Positions 1 through 7,167 of a stretch of 25,253 bases of DNA are shown here, one piece after another. Source of the DNA: an uncultured Clostridia bacterium (GTDB lineage Bacteria; Bacillota; Clostridia; TANB77; CAG-508); assembly GCA_934129785.1 (NCBI GenBank), contig CAKOWW010000018.1, forward strand, positions 1 to 25,253, read 5' to 3'. Every line of letters starts with the position of its first letter. Position 1 is the first letter of the stretch. The translations under genes and the position numbers were made by a program. The notes under the pieces are model-generated. The model was not told the origin of the DNA and did no database searches. It was given only the letters and a program-made list of their open reading frames with translations.

Positions 1-269
1 AATAAATCTTCGTATAAATTACAACCACCCTCACTATTCCTGCTCATTCTACTAGCACTATCAAATACCAACTTATACTTTTTATTTTGTTTATTCATTT
101 TAACTTCTGCTATAATTTTTTCAAAATCTTTATATCCAATAACTTTAGCACCACTGCAAGTAATTTTTATTATTTTTGCATTAGGATATAGTTTCTTTAT
201 ATTCCTAATTTGCCTTTGTATATTTTGAGTTGGCCTACTTATCCTTGCAATTCCTATAACTTTTTCCAT
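1..269 (-). CDS. Serine recombinase (resolvase family), N-terminal part, cut by the window edge
   Basis: The minus strand from an ATG at 269 is open to the window edge, giving about 89 residues. It starts MEKVIGIARISRPTQNIQRQ, matching the start of resolvase/invertase catalytic domains: the (Y/I)ARxS motif holds the nucleophilic serine (Ser11) and is followed by the usual QxxxI region. Further on, VFDSASRMSRN matches the conserved SRxxR-type block. A GGGGAG ribosome binding site lies 7 bases upstream. The family cuts and rejoins DNA through a phosphoserine link; members serve as resolvases, invertases or integrases of mobile elements. The C-terminal part is outside the window, so small resolvase and large integrase cannot be told apart. 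It is transcribed away from the small gene at 466 and fits the mobile character of this end. Confidence 0.85.
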   Translation of the reverse strand, partial: MEKVIGIARISRPTQNIQRQIRNIKKLYPNAKIIKITCSGAKVIGYKDFEKIIAEVKMNKQNKKYKLVFDSASRMSRNSEGGCNLYEDL

Positions 270-314
270 ATCAAATCTCCCCATATTTATATATTAAAAG
301 TAACGAACATTATT

Positions 315-396
315 TTTAATACTAATTATAATACCGACTTTTTCAGACCACAAGGTTGATTTTAATACTTTTTTGTGAAAGGTTAAATTTAATACT
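315..396. repeat. Three TTTAATACT direct repeats between divergent genes
   Basis: TTTAATACT occurs at 315-323, 361-369 and 388-396. The last two are each followed after 5 to 7 bases by GTGAAA. Repeats at such spacing between divergent genes are typical of operator sites, and one lies close to the recombinase -10. No regulator is identified; AT-rich coincidence is possible. Confidence 0.35.
325..353 (-). promoter_or_regulatory. Putative promoter of the recombinase gene
   Basis: On the minus strand TTGTGG and TATAAT are separated by 17 bases, about 55 bases upstream of the recombinase start. The -10 is perfect and the -35 partial. It lies within the repeat-bearing intergenic stretch shared with the gene at 466. 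Confidence 0.5.
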
Positions 397-412
397 AAAA
401 ATTGTGAAATGC

Positions 413-441
413 TAGTCAAATTTGTGTTTATATGGTATACT
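413..441 (+). promoter_or_regulatory. Putative weak promoter of the gene at 466
   Basis: TAGTCA and TATACT are separated by 17 bases. The -10 is good and the -35 poor. It lies directly after the last TTTAATACT repeat and 25 bases before the start codon. Confidence 0.35.
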
Positions 442-465
442 CATTATATTAAGGAGTGAATGAAT

Positions 466-804
466 ATGGAAAAAGAACTAACAAAACTTGAAAAAGATAT
501 GATAGAAAAAATGATAGAATTAGTAGAAAAGAGTAAGACAGAAGAAACAATAATGTCATATAAGGATTTAAGTTCAGAGTTTGGAATAAGACAAGACCAT
601 ATAGGAAAACAGCTTGGACATATAGCTGAATTTTGTTTGGATATTGGAGTACCACCAATATCTGCAATAGTTGTAAATATCGAAACAAAAAAGCCTGGAA
701 GCGGTTTATATGAAGTATTAAAGGATAAACCAAAAGATTGTGAAGAATATATAGAGGAAGCACAAAGGTGTAAAGACTGGAGTAAATTAAAAAAATATTT
801 ATAA
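466..804 (+). CDS. Small conserved-looking hypothetical protein
   Basis: Encodes 112 residues. ATG codons occur at 460 and 466; AAGGAG at 451-456 is 9 bases from the second but only 3 from the first, so 466 is the better start. The N-terminal half is charged and helical (KLEKDMIEKMIELVEKSK). It is followed by a segment that could be a winged-helix-like unit (SYKDLSSEFGIRQDHIGKQL) and a block PPISAIVVN...KPGSGLY, which looks conserved because it combines PP, VVN and a glycine turn. No membrane segment or signal peptide. I do not recognise the family with confidence. Position beside a recombinase and an att-like tRNA fragment suggests mobile-element cargo or regulation; that is inference only. 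Confidence 0.7.
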   Translation: MEKELTKLEKDMIEKMIELVEKSKTEETIMSYKDLSSEFGIRQDHIGKQLGHIAEFCLDIGVPPISAIVVNIETKKPGSGLYEVLKDKPKDCEEYIEEAQRCKDWSKLKKYL

Positions 805-855
805 GCTAGGTATATATCTAACAAAAATCTAACAAATTTATTGTTTTTTAAAATG

Positions 856-884
856 TTGACAAAGTATTGATATAATGGTATACT
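856..884 (+). promoter_or_regulatory. Strong promoter upstream of the tRNA-Leu remnant
   Basis: TTGACA at 856-861 and TATACT at 879-884 are separated by 17 bases. A transcript starting near 891 would run through the tRNA-Leu 3' fragment into the terminator at 1038-1075. Read-through could also supply the Fic gene, for which I see no closer good promoter. Confidence 0.65.
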
Positions 885-977
885 TGGAAAAGAAAAGTAA
901 GAATTCACATTTTTATATAGGTACAGATAGGCAAAATGTAATGGAAAAAGATGTTATATGGAATAGAAGTTGTAAAA

Positions 978-1033
978 CTTAAAATCCTGCGGTTGAATAA
1001 ACCGTGCCGGTTCGATTCCGGCCATCTGCACCA
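978..1033 (+). pseudogene. tRNA-Leu(UAA) 3' fragment, att-like junction
   Basis: From the anticodon loop onward this is a good class II tRNA: loop CTTAAAA with anticodon TAA (980-982), 3' anticodon strand TCCTG, long variable arm with a CGGTT/AACCG stem (990-1004), T arm GCCGG-TTCGATT-CCGGC (1006-1022), 3' acceptor strand CATCTGC, discriminator A and encoded CCA (1031-1033). The 5' half is missing: upstream bases give no CAGGA to close the anticodon stem and no GCAGATG acceptor strand; the nearest match is a degenerate CAGAT at about 925. A tRNA fragment intact from the anticodon to CCA is the usual scar of an element integrated in a tRNA gene, the complete tRNA being rebuilt at the other end, here presumably outside the window. 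Confidence 0.75.
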
Positions 1034-1081
1034 TTAGAACCTCAAGTGTTTCGTAAGATATGCTTGAGGTTTTAATTTATA
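1028..1081 (+). repeat. 54-bp direct repeat, copy 1 (island left boundary)
   Basis: Begins with GCACCATTAGAACCTCAAG, so it covers the last tRNA bases plus the terminator hairpin. It matches 7307-7360 at 52 of 54 positions without gaps; the two differences lie in the hairpin loop. Sequences outside the 54 bases do not match. Confidence 0.85.
1038..1075 (+). terminator. Rho-independent terminator behind the tRNA-Leu remnant
   Basis: AACCTCAAG (1038-1046) pairs with CTTGAGGTT (1063-1071) over a 16-base loop, followed by a T-rich tail. It lies 5 bases after CCA, as expected for a tRNA terminator. Confidence 0.8.
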
Positions 1082-1110
1082 AAAAATCAGATTATATGAG
1101 GAGGTTTCAA

Positions 1111-2046
1111 ATGAAAATAAATTACCCACCATATACAATAACAGATAAAATGTTAAATTTAGCAACAAGCATAATGGAAAAAATAGGAGAAGCAAATTAT
1201 TTTGAAAGTTTAAATAGATTTCCAGAATTAAGAAGGAAAACAAGAATACAGTCAATACATTCATCTTTAGCTATTGAAAATAATCAATTATCATTGTTTC
1301 AAGTTGAAGCTGTAATAAATGGAAAAGCGGTTATAGGAGAACAAAAAGATATTCAAGAGGTAAAAAATGCATATAAAGCTTATGAAAAAATTGACAATGT
1401 GAATCCGTATTCTGTAGATGATTTGAAAAAAATACAAGGAATACTAACTTTTGCTATTGAAGATGATAGCGGAAAATTTAGAAATCATGGAGAAGCTGTT
1501 TATGATGGGGATGTTCAAATATTTATGGCTCCACCTCATAGAATGGTTCCAGAATTAATGGATAACTTATTTAGATGGATGAATGAAGTTAAAGAAAATG
1601 TTAATCCTTTGATTTTATCTTCTTTATTTCATTATGAATTTGTATTTATACACCCTTTTTCAGATGGAAATGGAAGAACAGCAAGATTATGGCAAACAGC
1701 AATACTTGCACATTGGAAAGACTTGTTTAAATATATTCCAATAGAAAGTATAATAAGGAAACATCAAGAAGAATATTATACAGCAATTCAAAATTGTAAT
1801 AATGCAGGAAGTTCAAATGAGTTTATTGAGTTTATGCTTAAAGTTATAAATGAAGCTGTAGATGGAATGATTGTGACATCTAGTCAAGAAACTACACAAG
1901 AAACTACACAAAAGACTACACAAGAAAAAATAATAAATTTAATTAAGAAAAATCCAGCTATTACACAAGTAGAAATGGCTAAAATACTTAATTTAACAAG
2001 AGATGGCATATCATATAACATTAAAATTTTAAAAGAAAAGGCATAA
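1111..2046 (+). CDS. Fic/DOC family protein with N-terminal autoinhibitory motif and C-terminal winged helix
   Basis: Encodes 311 residues. The start at 1111 is chosen because AGGAGG (1099-1104) lies 6 bases upstream; the earlier in-frame ATG at 1060 sits inside the terminator. The active-site motif is perfect: HPFSDGNGRTAR at residues 181-192 (HxFx(D/E)GNGRxxR). Fic enzymes transfer AMP from ATP to a target Ser, Thr or Tyr. SLAIEN at 52-57 fits the (S/T)xxxE(G/N) inhibitory helix of class II Fic proteins, whose Glu blocks the active site, so it probably needs no separate antitoxin. Residues 259-271 form a QETT-type repeat linker, and 272-311 look like a winged-helix/HTH (AKILNLTRDGISYNIKIL). 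The target is unknown. It is followed after 74 bases by two genes on the same strand. Confident in family, not in substrate. Confidence 0.93.
   Translation: MKINYPPYTITDKMLNLATSIMEKIGEANYFESLNRFPELRRKTRIQSIHSSLAIENNQLSLFQVEAVINGKAVIGEQKDIQEVKNAYKAYEKIDNVNPYSVDDLKKIQGILTFAIEDDSGKFRNHGEAVYDGDVQIFMAPPHRMVPELMDNLFRWMNEVKENVNPLILSSLFHYEFVFIHPFSDGNGRTARLWQTAILAHWKDLFKYIPIESIIRKHQEEYYTAIQNCNNAGSSNEFIEFMLKVINEAVDGMIVTSSQETTQETTQKTTQEKIINLIKKNPAITQVEMAKILNLTRDGISYNIKILKEKA
1885..1920 (+). repeat. 12-bp tandem repeat in the Fic linker
   Basis: Three copies of CAAGAAACTACA (third with two changes) encode the repeating Gln-Glu-Thr-Thr linker between the Fic and winged-helix domains. Unit length is a multiple of three, so copy-number change would alter linker length without breaking the frame. 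Confidence 0.8.
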
Positions 2047-2120
2047 TTGAAAGAGTTGGCTCTACCAAAAATGGGATTTGGAAAATATTATAATAAAAAT
2101 TGTGAGGTTTGAAATAAAAA

Positions 2121-2573
2121 ATGACAAATGATAAGTATGCAAAGGCATATACGGAAGTATTAGAAATATTAAAGTATTTGCCCCAAAATGAATATAATAA
2201 GATTGCTACAGAAAGAATAAATTTTTTTGAAGCTAATAAAGATACATCATACAAATTTAGAATAAATCCTGATATACCATTAGACAAACAAAACATTTCT
2301 ATTGAAACAAATAGCATTATAATTATATTGTTTAGAGACTATTTTGCCACAGAAACTCAAAAGAAAAAACTAAATGTTATACTAAAACAAAATGAATATA
2401 AATATCAAGAAGAAATAAAAAATAAATATAAGCCTAATGATATGTTTAAAGCTAGAAAAAGCAATAGCTTCAATGTAGTAGAAAATAATAATTTACCAAT
2501 TGAAGTTAAAGAAAATAATTTTTTTAAGAAACTTATTACATATATAAAAAGTCTATTTAGAAAAAAGGAATAA
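2121..2573 (+). CDS. Hypothetical protein, charged, C-terminal basic amphipathic segment
   Basis: Encodes 150 residues starting MTNDKYAKAYTEVLEILKYL. It is helical and Lys/Glu-rich, with LFRDYFATETQKKKL near residue 70 as a possible conserved core. The last 25 residues (FFKKLITYIKSLFRKKE) are basic and amphipathic and might touch the membrane surface. There is no signal peptide or full membrane span. The ribosome binding site is weak (GAGG about 14 bases upstream). The stop is 6 bases before the next gene, so the two are likely co-transcribed and translationally coupled. I have the impression of a conserved Clostridia family with the AKAYTEVLEILKY start but know of no function. Confidence 0.75.
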   Translation: MTNDKYAKAYTEVLEILKYLPQNEYNKIATERINFFEANKDTSYKFRINPDIPLDKQNISIETNSIIIILFRDYFATETQKKKLNVILKQNEYKYQEEIKNKYKPNDMFKARKSNSFNVVENNNLPIEVKENNFFKKLITYIKSLFRKKE

Positions 2574-2579
2574 TAAAAA

Positions 2580-4109
2580 ATGAATATAAAGGAAGAATAT
2601 CAAAGGTTAGCAAGTGAATCAATGAATAATGATAATTTTGCACATTTTATGACAATTGCAAAAGAAATTTCTAAACATTATTCTGAAAGTCAAAAGCAAA
2701 ATGTTAAACAAGTAAAGGTAAAAATACAAAATGGGATACAGGTAAAAAATGTATATAATGAACAATACCAATCTGAACAAATATTTATGATTTTATTCTA
2801 TCATCGATATGCTAATATGATTAATAAAATGAATACACCTGCTGAAATTGGCGGAAGTGTTAAAACATCCAGTTTTTTAATACCTGCTTACTATAATCCA
2901 GTAGATAAAAAAATTTCATATCAATTAAATGTTATAATGAGAGAAAAAAGTAATAACTTTGCAAATGTAATGGAACTCTGTTTACATGAAAATAGACATG
3001 CTATGCAATTCAAATCATTTAGTATTGACAAAGCAGATGATATGCTTGATTTTGATCCTAATAGTATTTTTATTTTAAAAGATTACCTTGTTATGCAAAA
3101 TGTTAATTATCAAAGAAATCATATAAATTCATTAATGGAAATAGACGCAAATCTATATGCAAGAGGAATAAGCAAACACTTAGTATCTCAATATTTTAGT
3201 GAACATCAAGAAGATTTAAAAAATACTGATTTTGCATTTAAGGAAAAAATAACAGATAATCCATTTGACGAATTATCGGAATATGGATTAATATCAGGAG
3301 AGTATGTACTTGAAGATGGTCAAAAAGTAGATAGAGCAATAATGATGGATAAAAATTTAAAAAATACAATTTCTCCACAATTGGTTGAACAATACCCTAT
3401 GCTAAAGTTAATCTGGAAAGATGGGAATTTTAAAACATACTCTGAAATTATGCGAGATAAACAAGTATTATTGCAGAGAGCATCAGATAAGCAGTCAGAA
3501 AAACTAGAAAGCCCAAGCTATAGTATTGAACCAATAACTGAAAAAGAAAAAATAGAAAGACTATATGGAGCAATTATTCAAAGTGACCCAATGTTATATT
3601 TAGAGAGTTTACTTTCACAAAAACAAATTCAATACTTTAAAGTAAAAGAATTATTTAGCATACATCCAACATTATTAGATGAATATCAATCTCAAATAGT
3701 AGAAATTTTTTCGAGAAAGTCAGTTGAACTTGATGATAGTCAAATAAATTTTTTTAATAGATTATCAAGCGAATTAAATGTGAAAGTACAAAGTCCCAAT
3801 ATTTCAAATATACAAATGAATAAATTGGTACGAAATGCTTTAAATAATGGTGCTCGAGATAAAAAAGTTAAAGAAGCTGATGAGCAGATACCTTTTGCAA
3901 CAAATAATTTGGCTGATCTAGACGAATTTATAGAATTTATTGATCCTAAAATGGTAAATGATTCTAGATTTTTAGCACTCTTAAGAAAATATAAAACATT
4001 AGATATGTCTCCAGAGGAATATGTAGAATATATTGAAAATCGTTATAAAAAACAAATTGAGACAACAAATGTTGAACCGATTGATAAAACAGAAGATACA
4101 ATTAGATAA
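2580..4109 (+). CDS. Putative zinc metallopeptidase-like protein (HExxH)
   Basis: Encodes 509 residues. The key signal is LHENRHAMQ with the zinc-binding HENRH at residues 136-140, followed 47 residues on by Glu187 in SLMEIDANLYA, a suitable third ligand of gluzincin peptidases. The HExxH helix is preceded by a segment consistent with a beta strand and an active-site cleft. The C-terminal 300 residues are hydrophilic and helical without recognisable domain. No signal peptide or membrane segment, so it probably acts in the cytosol. It follows the gene at 2121 by 6 bases and ends at a terminator at 4204. Whether it cleaves a protein or has only kept the fold is unknown. Linkage to Fic suggests a shared effector or defence role, which is inference. 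Confidence 0.75.
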   Translation: MNIKEEYQRLASESMNNDNFAHFMTIAKEISKHYSESQKQNVKQVKVKIQNGIQVKNVYNEQYQSEQIFMILFYHRYANMINKMNTPAEIGGSVKTSSFLIPAYYNPVDKKISYQLNVIMREKSNNFANVMELCLHENRHAMQFKSFSIDKADDMLDFDPNSIFILKDYLVMQNVNYQRNHINSLMEIDANLYARGISKHLVSQYFSEHQEDLKNTDFAFKEKITDNPFDELSEYGLISGEYVLEDGQKVDRAIMMDKNLKNTISPQLVEQYPMLKLIWKDGNFKTYSEIMRDKQVLLQRASDKQSEKLESPSYSIEPITEKEKIERLYGAIIQSDPMLYLESLLSQKQIQYFKVKELFSIHPTLLDEYQSQIVEIFSRKSVELDDSQINFFNRLSSELNVKVQSPNISNIQMNKLVRNALNNGARDKKVKEADEQIPFATNNLADLDEFIEFIDPKMVNDSRFLALLRKYKTLDMSPEEYVEYIENRYKKQIETTNVEPIDKTEDTIR

Positions 4110-4203
4110 AATATATACTTAATTATTTTTTTAACAATAACAGATAATTAACAATTTTGATATATCAAAAAAATATAATATAAATACAATAAATTGCATT
4201 TAT

Positions 4204-4234
4204 AGGAGGTAGAAATTATTACTATCTCCTTTTA
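4204..4234 (+). terminator. Terminator of the 2121-4109 gene pair
   Basis: AGGAGGTAG (4204-4212) pairs with CTATCTCCT (4222-4230) with one G-T wobble, followed by TTTT. It lies 95 bases after the stop codon at 4109; the gap before it is AT-rich with nothing else visible. Confidence 0.65.
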
Positions 4235-4238
4235 AAAT

Positions 4239-4514
4239 TTACAATTCAAAACCTTTTGATTTTTCATGATTAAAGTATGTATCCTGTAATTTTCTATAAC
4301 TGTCTCTACCTTTCCAAAAATCTCTTGCTCAAAGTTTATCAATGTAGTTTCTGTCTTTGTCTTTGGTATGAACAACAGGAACAAACATTAAGTGCATATG
4401 TGGTACACCTTCATCTAAATGTACTACTGCTGATATTATATTTTTTTCTCCTAGATTTTTATAACTGCAAATAAATTTATAACATTCATCAAAATATCTT
4501 AAAGATAAAATCAT
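4239..4514 (-). pseudogene. MobV/Pre-type relaxase fragment, with internal stop
   Basis: The minus strand encodes a piece of a plasmid mobilisation relaxase. VHLDEGVPHMHLMFVPVV carries the HxDE...PHxH metal-binding motif of MobV/Pre enzymes, which nick oriT to start plasmid transfer. The frame is broken by TGA at 4329-4331 and continues as ARDFWKGRDSYRKLQDTYF..KSKGFEL to a TAA at 4239, exactly the next conserved block of the family. The stop replaces what is usually a small residue such as Ser, one base change from TCA. Both the N-terminal Tyr region and the C-terminal half are missing. It is a dead remnant showing that the island has plasmid or mobilisable-element ancestry. Confidence 0.85.
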
Positions 4515-4588
4515 AAATAAATTATAAGCTGAAAAGGAAAAAATAAGACAAGAACTGAAAAAAATTTAAAGACTTTTGGTATAGTGTT

Positions 4589-4780
4589 ATGAGCCATTTT
4601 CACAAAAGAATTTGCTATGACAAAGATAATAACTATAAAATTGTTAGTGATGACTTATATAAAAATGGCATATTTGACGACAATGATAATGAAATCGCTA
4701 ATAATATTTATAGAAGAGTAACTATACCAGATGAAAACAAAGTAGAAAAAAATATAAGAAAAAATGATATAAAATTTTAA
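4589..4780 (+). CDS. Small hypothetical ORF, possibly a gene remnant
   Basis: An open frame of 63 residues, very rich in Asp, Asn and Lys, starting MSHFHKRICYDKDNNYKIV. There is no clear ribosome binding site, and it sits between a dead relaxase and another small gene, so it may be a truncated gene. No domain recognised. Confidence 0.3.
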   Translation: MSHFHKRICYDKDNNYKIVSDDLYKNGIFDDNDNEIANNIYRRVTIPDENKVEKNIRKNDIKF

Positions 4781-4800
4781 TATGGATGTAATTTAAATAT

Positions 4801-5097
4801 ATGGAAAATGAGAAAGATAAATATTGGGTAAATATAATAAATAATATGAGTTTAAAAGATAAATTAAGATTAGGAATATGTTTATCTACAAGTAATTGGT
4901 CTAATATCTTGTACAATAAAACAGAAATGTATGAGAAATTTGATACTATGCTAAAAGAAGTTGATGAAGAATATAGAACTACTATCGTAAATTTTGCAAA
5001 ATATAAACTTGTGATGTTTGTAATGGCTAAAATAATGGAAATAGAAGATGTTGAAAAAAATAAAGTTGTATTATATTTAATAAATAATATCATCTAA
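4801..5097 (+). CDS. Small hypothetical protein
   Basis: Encodes 98 residues beginning MENEKDKYWVNIINNMSLKD, mostly helical with alternating hydrophobic and acidic residues; the end VVLYLINNII is hydrophobic. No motif recognised. The ribosome binding site is not convincing, but the frame ends just 3 bases before a strong hairpin at 5101-5151, which supports a real transcription unit. It converges with the transglutaminase-like gene on the other strand. Confidence 0.5.
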   Translation: MENEKDKYWVNIINNMSLKDKLRLGICLSTSNWSNILYNKTEMYEKFDTMLKEVDEEYRTTIVNFAKYKLVMFVMAKIMEIEDVEKNKVVLYLINNII

Positions 5098-5100
5098 TAT

Positions 5101-5151
5101 TAAAGCTAACTCGGATACGTCTTGCTTGAGAGTATACCTAAGTTAGCTTTA
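5101..5151. terminator. Hairpin between convergent genes, likely bidirectional terminator
   Basis: TAAAGCTAACT (5101-5111) and AGTTAGCTTTA (5141-5151) form a perfect 11-bp stem; GGATAC/GTATACC may extend it inward. It sits between convergent genes ending at 5097 and 5161. Confidence 0.65.
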
Positions 5152-5160
5152 CTTAAATAT

Positions 5161-6594
5161 TTAATCACCTACATTCCATCCTTCAGAGCTGTTAATTAAT
5201 TCCTTAATACTTTTTTCAAATTCTTCCGCTATTTTTCTATTTCTTCCACCATCTATAGTTTGTAGTTCTTCAAATGTTTTACCAAAAAAATCTTCAGGTA
5301 AATTAATTGTATTGCTCCTATCTTTACAATGAATTGCACTTGATATATCTACATACTTTAATTTTCCATTTATCATTATTGCATTCCATGCATGTCCTAC
5401 ATTATACCATTCAGAATCGATTGAGCCTTGTATATGCTTACAAGGTAAAGAAAACTTTTTACACAAAAATTCATATATTTCTGCAAAATTCATACAAACA
5501 CCATATTTACTAAGCCATACACTATCAGTATTTCCAGACATAAATCCTTTTTCCTTTTGCTTACATTTTTCACATTCCTCTAAGTGTTCAATTATTTTTT
5601 TAGTTCGCACAATGGCTTTATTCGGAATATCAGTGTTATTTTTTGAATCTTTCAAAAATTTTTTTCTACTTCCTAACCCTAAAAGTTCGCATTGAGAATT
5701 ATTATTTCTACAATAAATTCTATAATATTTAGTTAAATTCTCATCAGATTCTTTTCTCCATTCTTGCTCTGCATAAGCATAATTTAAACCAGAGTATGCA
5801 TAATTAAAATAATTAACACACCAATCAAAAATAACTTTATATTTTTCTTCATCTGTCATTTCTGAATTAAGTCTTTTACTTATTTCATTTATTGCTCTTT
5901 CTTTTCTTTTTTCTGTAGATGCTTCGTATTCTCTATATTCTTTTGATTTTGCTATTAATTCTTTATTTCTAAAATAAGTGTCTGTTTCTTCATCATAAAA
6001 ATATTCTGGAGTATCACCTTCTAAATACATTTCAGACAATTCTTCAAATGATTCTGCTGGAATTATTTCATCTTCTTGTTTTTCTATGTTAAAAACAGGG
6101 CATTCAGATTTTTTATATAATCCTTTTATATCAACTCTTGGTAGTTGACTTTCTTTTGCATATTCCTCTCGTGCCATTTGAATATCTTGAAACAGTAATT
6201 TTCTTACTTCTTTAAGCAATTGATCAACAACATCTGAAACTTCTGTTAATCCTTCTTCATATTCTGCATATATTTCAAAAGTGTAGTTTGGTAAGAGGTT
6301 TTTAACATCTTTATATGGTGGTCTTTGTAATTTCCAATGATTAGGATTGTTTTCACAATTTTGCTTTGCTATAAGAAAATTTTCTTTAGATAATCCATCT
6401 AGTGGTATTCTTATATGAGCATTTCCTGTTAGTCCACTCCAATTTGTAAAAATATTTTTATCATATAATTCTTCAACAATTGGAATGAAAAGCTCAGCAG
6501 CAACTACATCTTTAATTGTATCTCTTGTCATGAAATCTGTTGATGTTATTTTATTTTCTTCATAATCCCATTCTAATTTTTGTGTAATCTTCAT
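5161..6594 (-). CDS. Transglutaminase-like cysteine peptidase superfamily protein
   Basis: Encodes 477 residues. The start at 6594 (MKITQKLEWDY) is chosen because GGAGG lies 7 bases upstream; an earlier in-frame ATG 11 codons before has none. The C-terminal third carries the transglutaminase-like triad: Cys367 in YGVCMNFAEIYEF, His401 in VGHAWNAI and Asp416 in KYVDIS. Such domains in bacteria act as peptidases or cross-linkers. The N-terminal 250 residues are acidic and of no known family. A CxxC-type pair (ECEKCKQ, about residues 341-344) precedes the active-site Cys. No signal peptide, so it is probably cytosolic, unlike many secreted relatives. It faces the opposite way from the rest of the island. 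Confidence 0.8.
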   Translation of the reverse strand: MKITQKLEWDYEENKITSTDFMTRDTIKDVVAAELFIPIVEELYDKNIFTNWSGLTGNAHIRIPLDGLSKENFLIAKQNCENNPNHWKLQRPPYKDVKNLLPNYTFEIYAEYEEGLTEVSDVVDQLLKEVRKLLFQDIQMAREEYAKESQLPRVDIKGLYKKSECPVFNIEKQEDEIIPAESFEELSEMYLEGDTPEYFYDEETDTYFRNKELIAKSKEYREYEASTEKRKERAINEISKRLNSEMTDEEKYKVIFDWCVNYFNYAYSGLNYAYAEQEWRKESDENLTKYYRIYCRNNNSQCELLGLGSRKKFLKDSKNNTDIPNKAIVRTKKIIEHLEECEKCKQKEKGFMSGNTDSVWLSKYGVCMNFAEIYEFLCKKFSLPCKHIQGSIDSEWYNVGHAWNAIMINGKLKYVDISSAIHCKDRSNTINLPEDFFGKTFEELQTIDGGRNRKIAEEFEKSIKELINSSEGWNVGD

Positions 6595-6635
6595 ATTAAT
6601 ACCTCCAATCACTCTTATAAAGCTCATATACCTTA

Positions 6636-6664
6636 ATTATACTATATTTTTCAATATATTACAA
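6636..6664 (-). promoter_or_regulatory. Promoter of the transglutaminase-like gene
   Basis: On the minus strand TTGTAA and a perfect TATAAT are separated by 17 bases. The -10 lies 42 bases upstream of the start codon. It is back to back with the plus-strand promoter at 6680-6708. Confidence 0.6.
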
Positions 6665-6679
6665 ATTATATAAGAAAAA

Positions 6680-6708
6680 TTGACATAATTCTAAATTAGT
6701 GCTATAAT
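6680..6708 (+). promoter_or_regulatory. Consensus promoter of a non-coding transcript
   Basis: TTGACA (6680-6685) and TATAAT (6703-6708) are separated by exactly 17 bases. No credible open frame follows before the terminator at 7130-7167. Confidence 0.8.
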
Positions 6709-6754
6709 AGAGTTAGTTTAAGTCGATAATGTGACTTAAAGAGGGTAAGTTCTA

Positions 6755-6814
6755 CCATACTTTATTTTAAAAATAAAATTATTAAAAAATAAAAGTATGG
6801 GCGCCCATACTTTT
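6755..6814 (+). promoter_or_regulatory. Alternative hairpins resembling an attenuator
   Basis: CCATACTTTATTTT (6755-6768) can pair with AATAAAAGTATGG (6788-6800). The latter is also the left arm of a perfect 24-base palindrome (6791-6814) with a GGGC/GCCC core and a trailing TTTT. The two structures exclude each other, as antiterminator and terminator do in attenuators. Confidence 0.45.
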
Positions 6815-6821
6815 AAAATTC

Positions 6822-6903
6822 AATTATGACCGTTATAAAGTACACTAGTTGGAAATATAGCATAAGTCCATCCTATTTGGTGAAACAAGAGACTGATTAA
6901 TTG
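6822..6903 (+). repeat. RNA domain A of the tandem pair
   Basis: First of two diverged copies, offset by 129 bases from the second. Conserved blocks keep order and spacing within a few bases while the segments between them differ, as expected for a conserved RNA fold. Confidence 0.6.
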
Positions 6904-6950
6904 AAAAAAATCAAATAAAGTATGTGGCAATGATACACACTAACTTATTA

Positions 6951-7031
6951 ATTTATGACCGTTCTTAAAGTAGCTAGTTGAAATAAGAGCATAAGTCCCA
7001 TAAGTCAAAATGCAGGAGACTGATTAAGATA
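6951..7031 (+). repeat. RNA domain B of the tandem pair
   Basis: Second copy, sharing TTATGACCGTT, TAAAGTA, CTAGTTG, GCATAAGTCC and GAGACTGATTAA with domain A. Here the AGTC/GACT stem can be lengthened by CC/GG with a bulged A. Confidence 0.6.
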
Positions 7032-7129
7032 AGATTAGAGAAAGTGTAGCCCTTGTAAATGAACTAAAAAAAGCTAAATCAAAAAATAAGATGAACAAAA
7101 AATAAAAATAAAAAGATTTAGCAAAATAA

Positions 7130-7167
7130 GTAGCCTATATAATTAATATATAGGTTACTTTCTTTTT
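7130..7167 (+). terminator. Terminator of the structured RNA
   Basis: GTAGCCTATATA (7130-7141) pairs with TATATAGGTTAC (7147-7158) through a 5-base loop, with one G-T pair, followed by TTTCTTTTT. Confidence 0.85.

Noticed and set aside
920..1033. A complete tRNA-Leu gene
   Set aside because: The 5' half cannot form the acceptor or anticodon stems with the intact 3' half; only a fragment is supported.
1060..1110. Upstream start of the Fic gene at 1060
   Set aside because: That ATG lies in the terminator hairpin; the ATG at 1111 has a consensus AGGAGG.
4329..4331. TGA read as Trp or Gly in the relaxase
   Set aside because: The expected residue is a small one such as Ser, the gene is truncated on both sides, and one base change from TCA explains it.
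4277..4474. Plus-strand 65-residue open frame
   Set aside because: It is the antisense shadow of the relaxase fragment and has no ribosome binding site.
5101..5151. Integron attC-like site
   Set aside because: The core does not fit the attC R'/R'' consensus and the hairpin sits between convergent genes, as a terminator would.
6822..7031. Type III toxin-antitoxin repeats or a tracrRNA (AGTTGAAATAAG...AAGTCC resembles a Cas9 tracr nexus)
   Set aside because: The repeat unit is about 129 bases, there is no toxin gene after it, and no CRISPR array or Cas gene is in the window. The resemblance is short.
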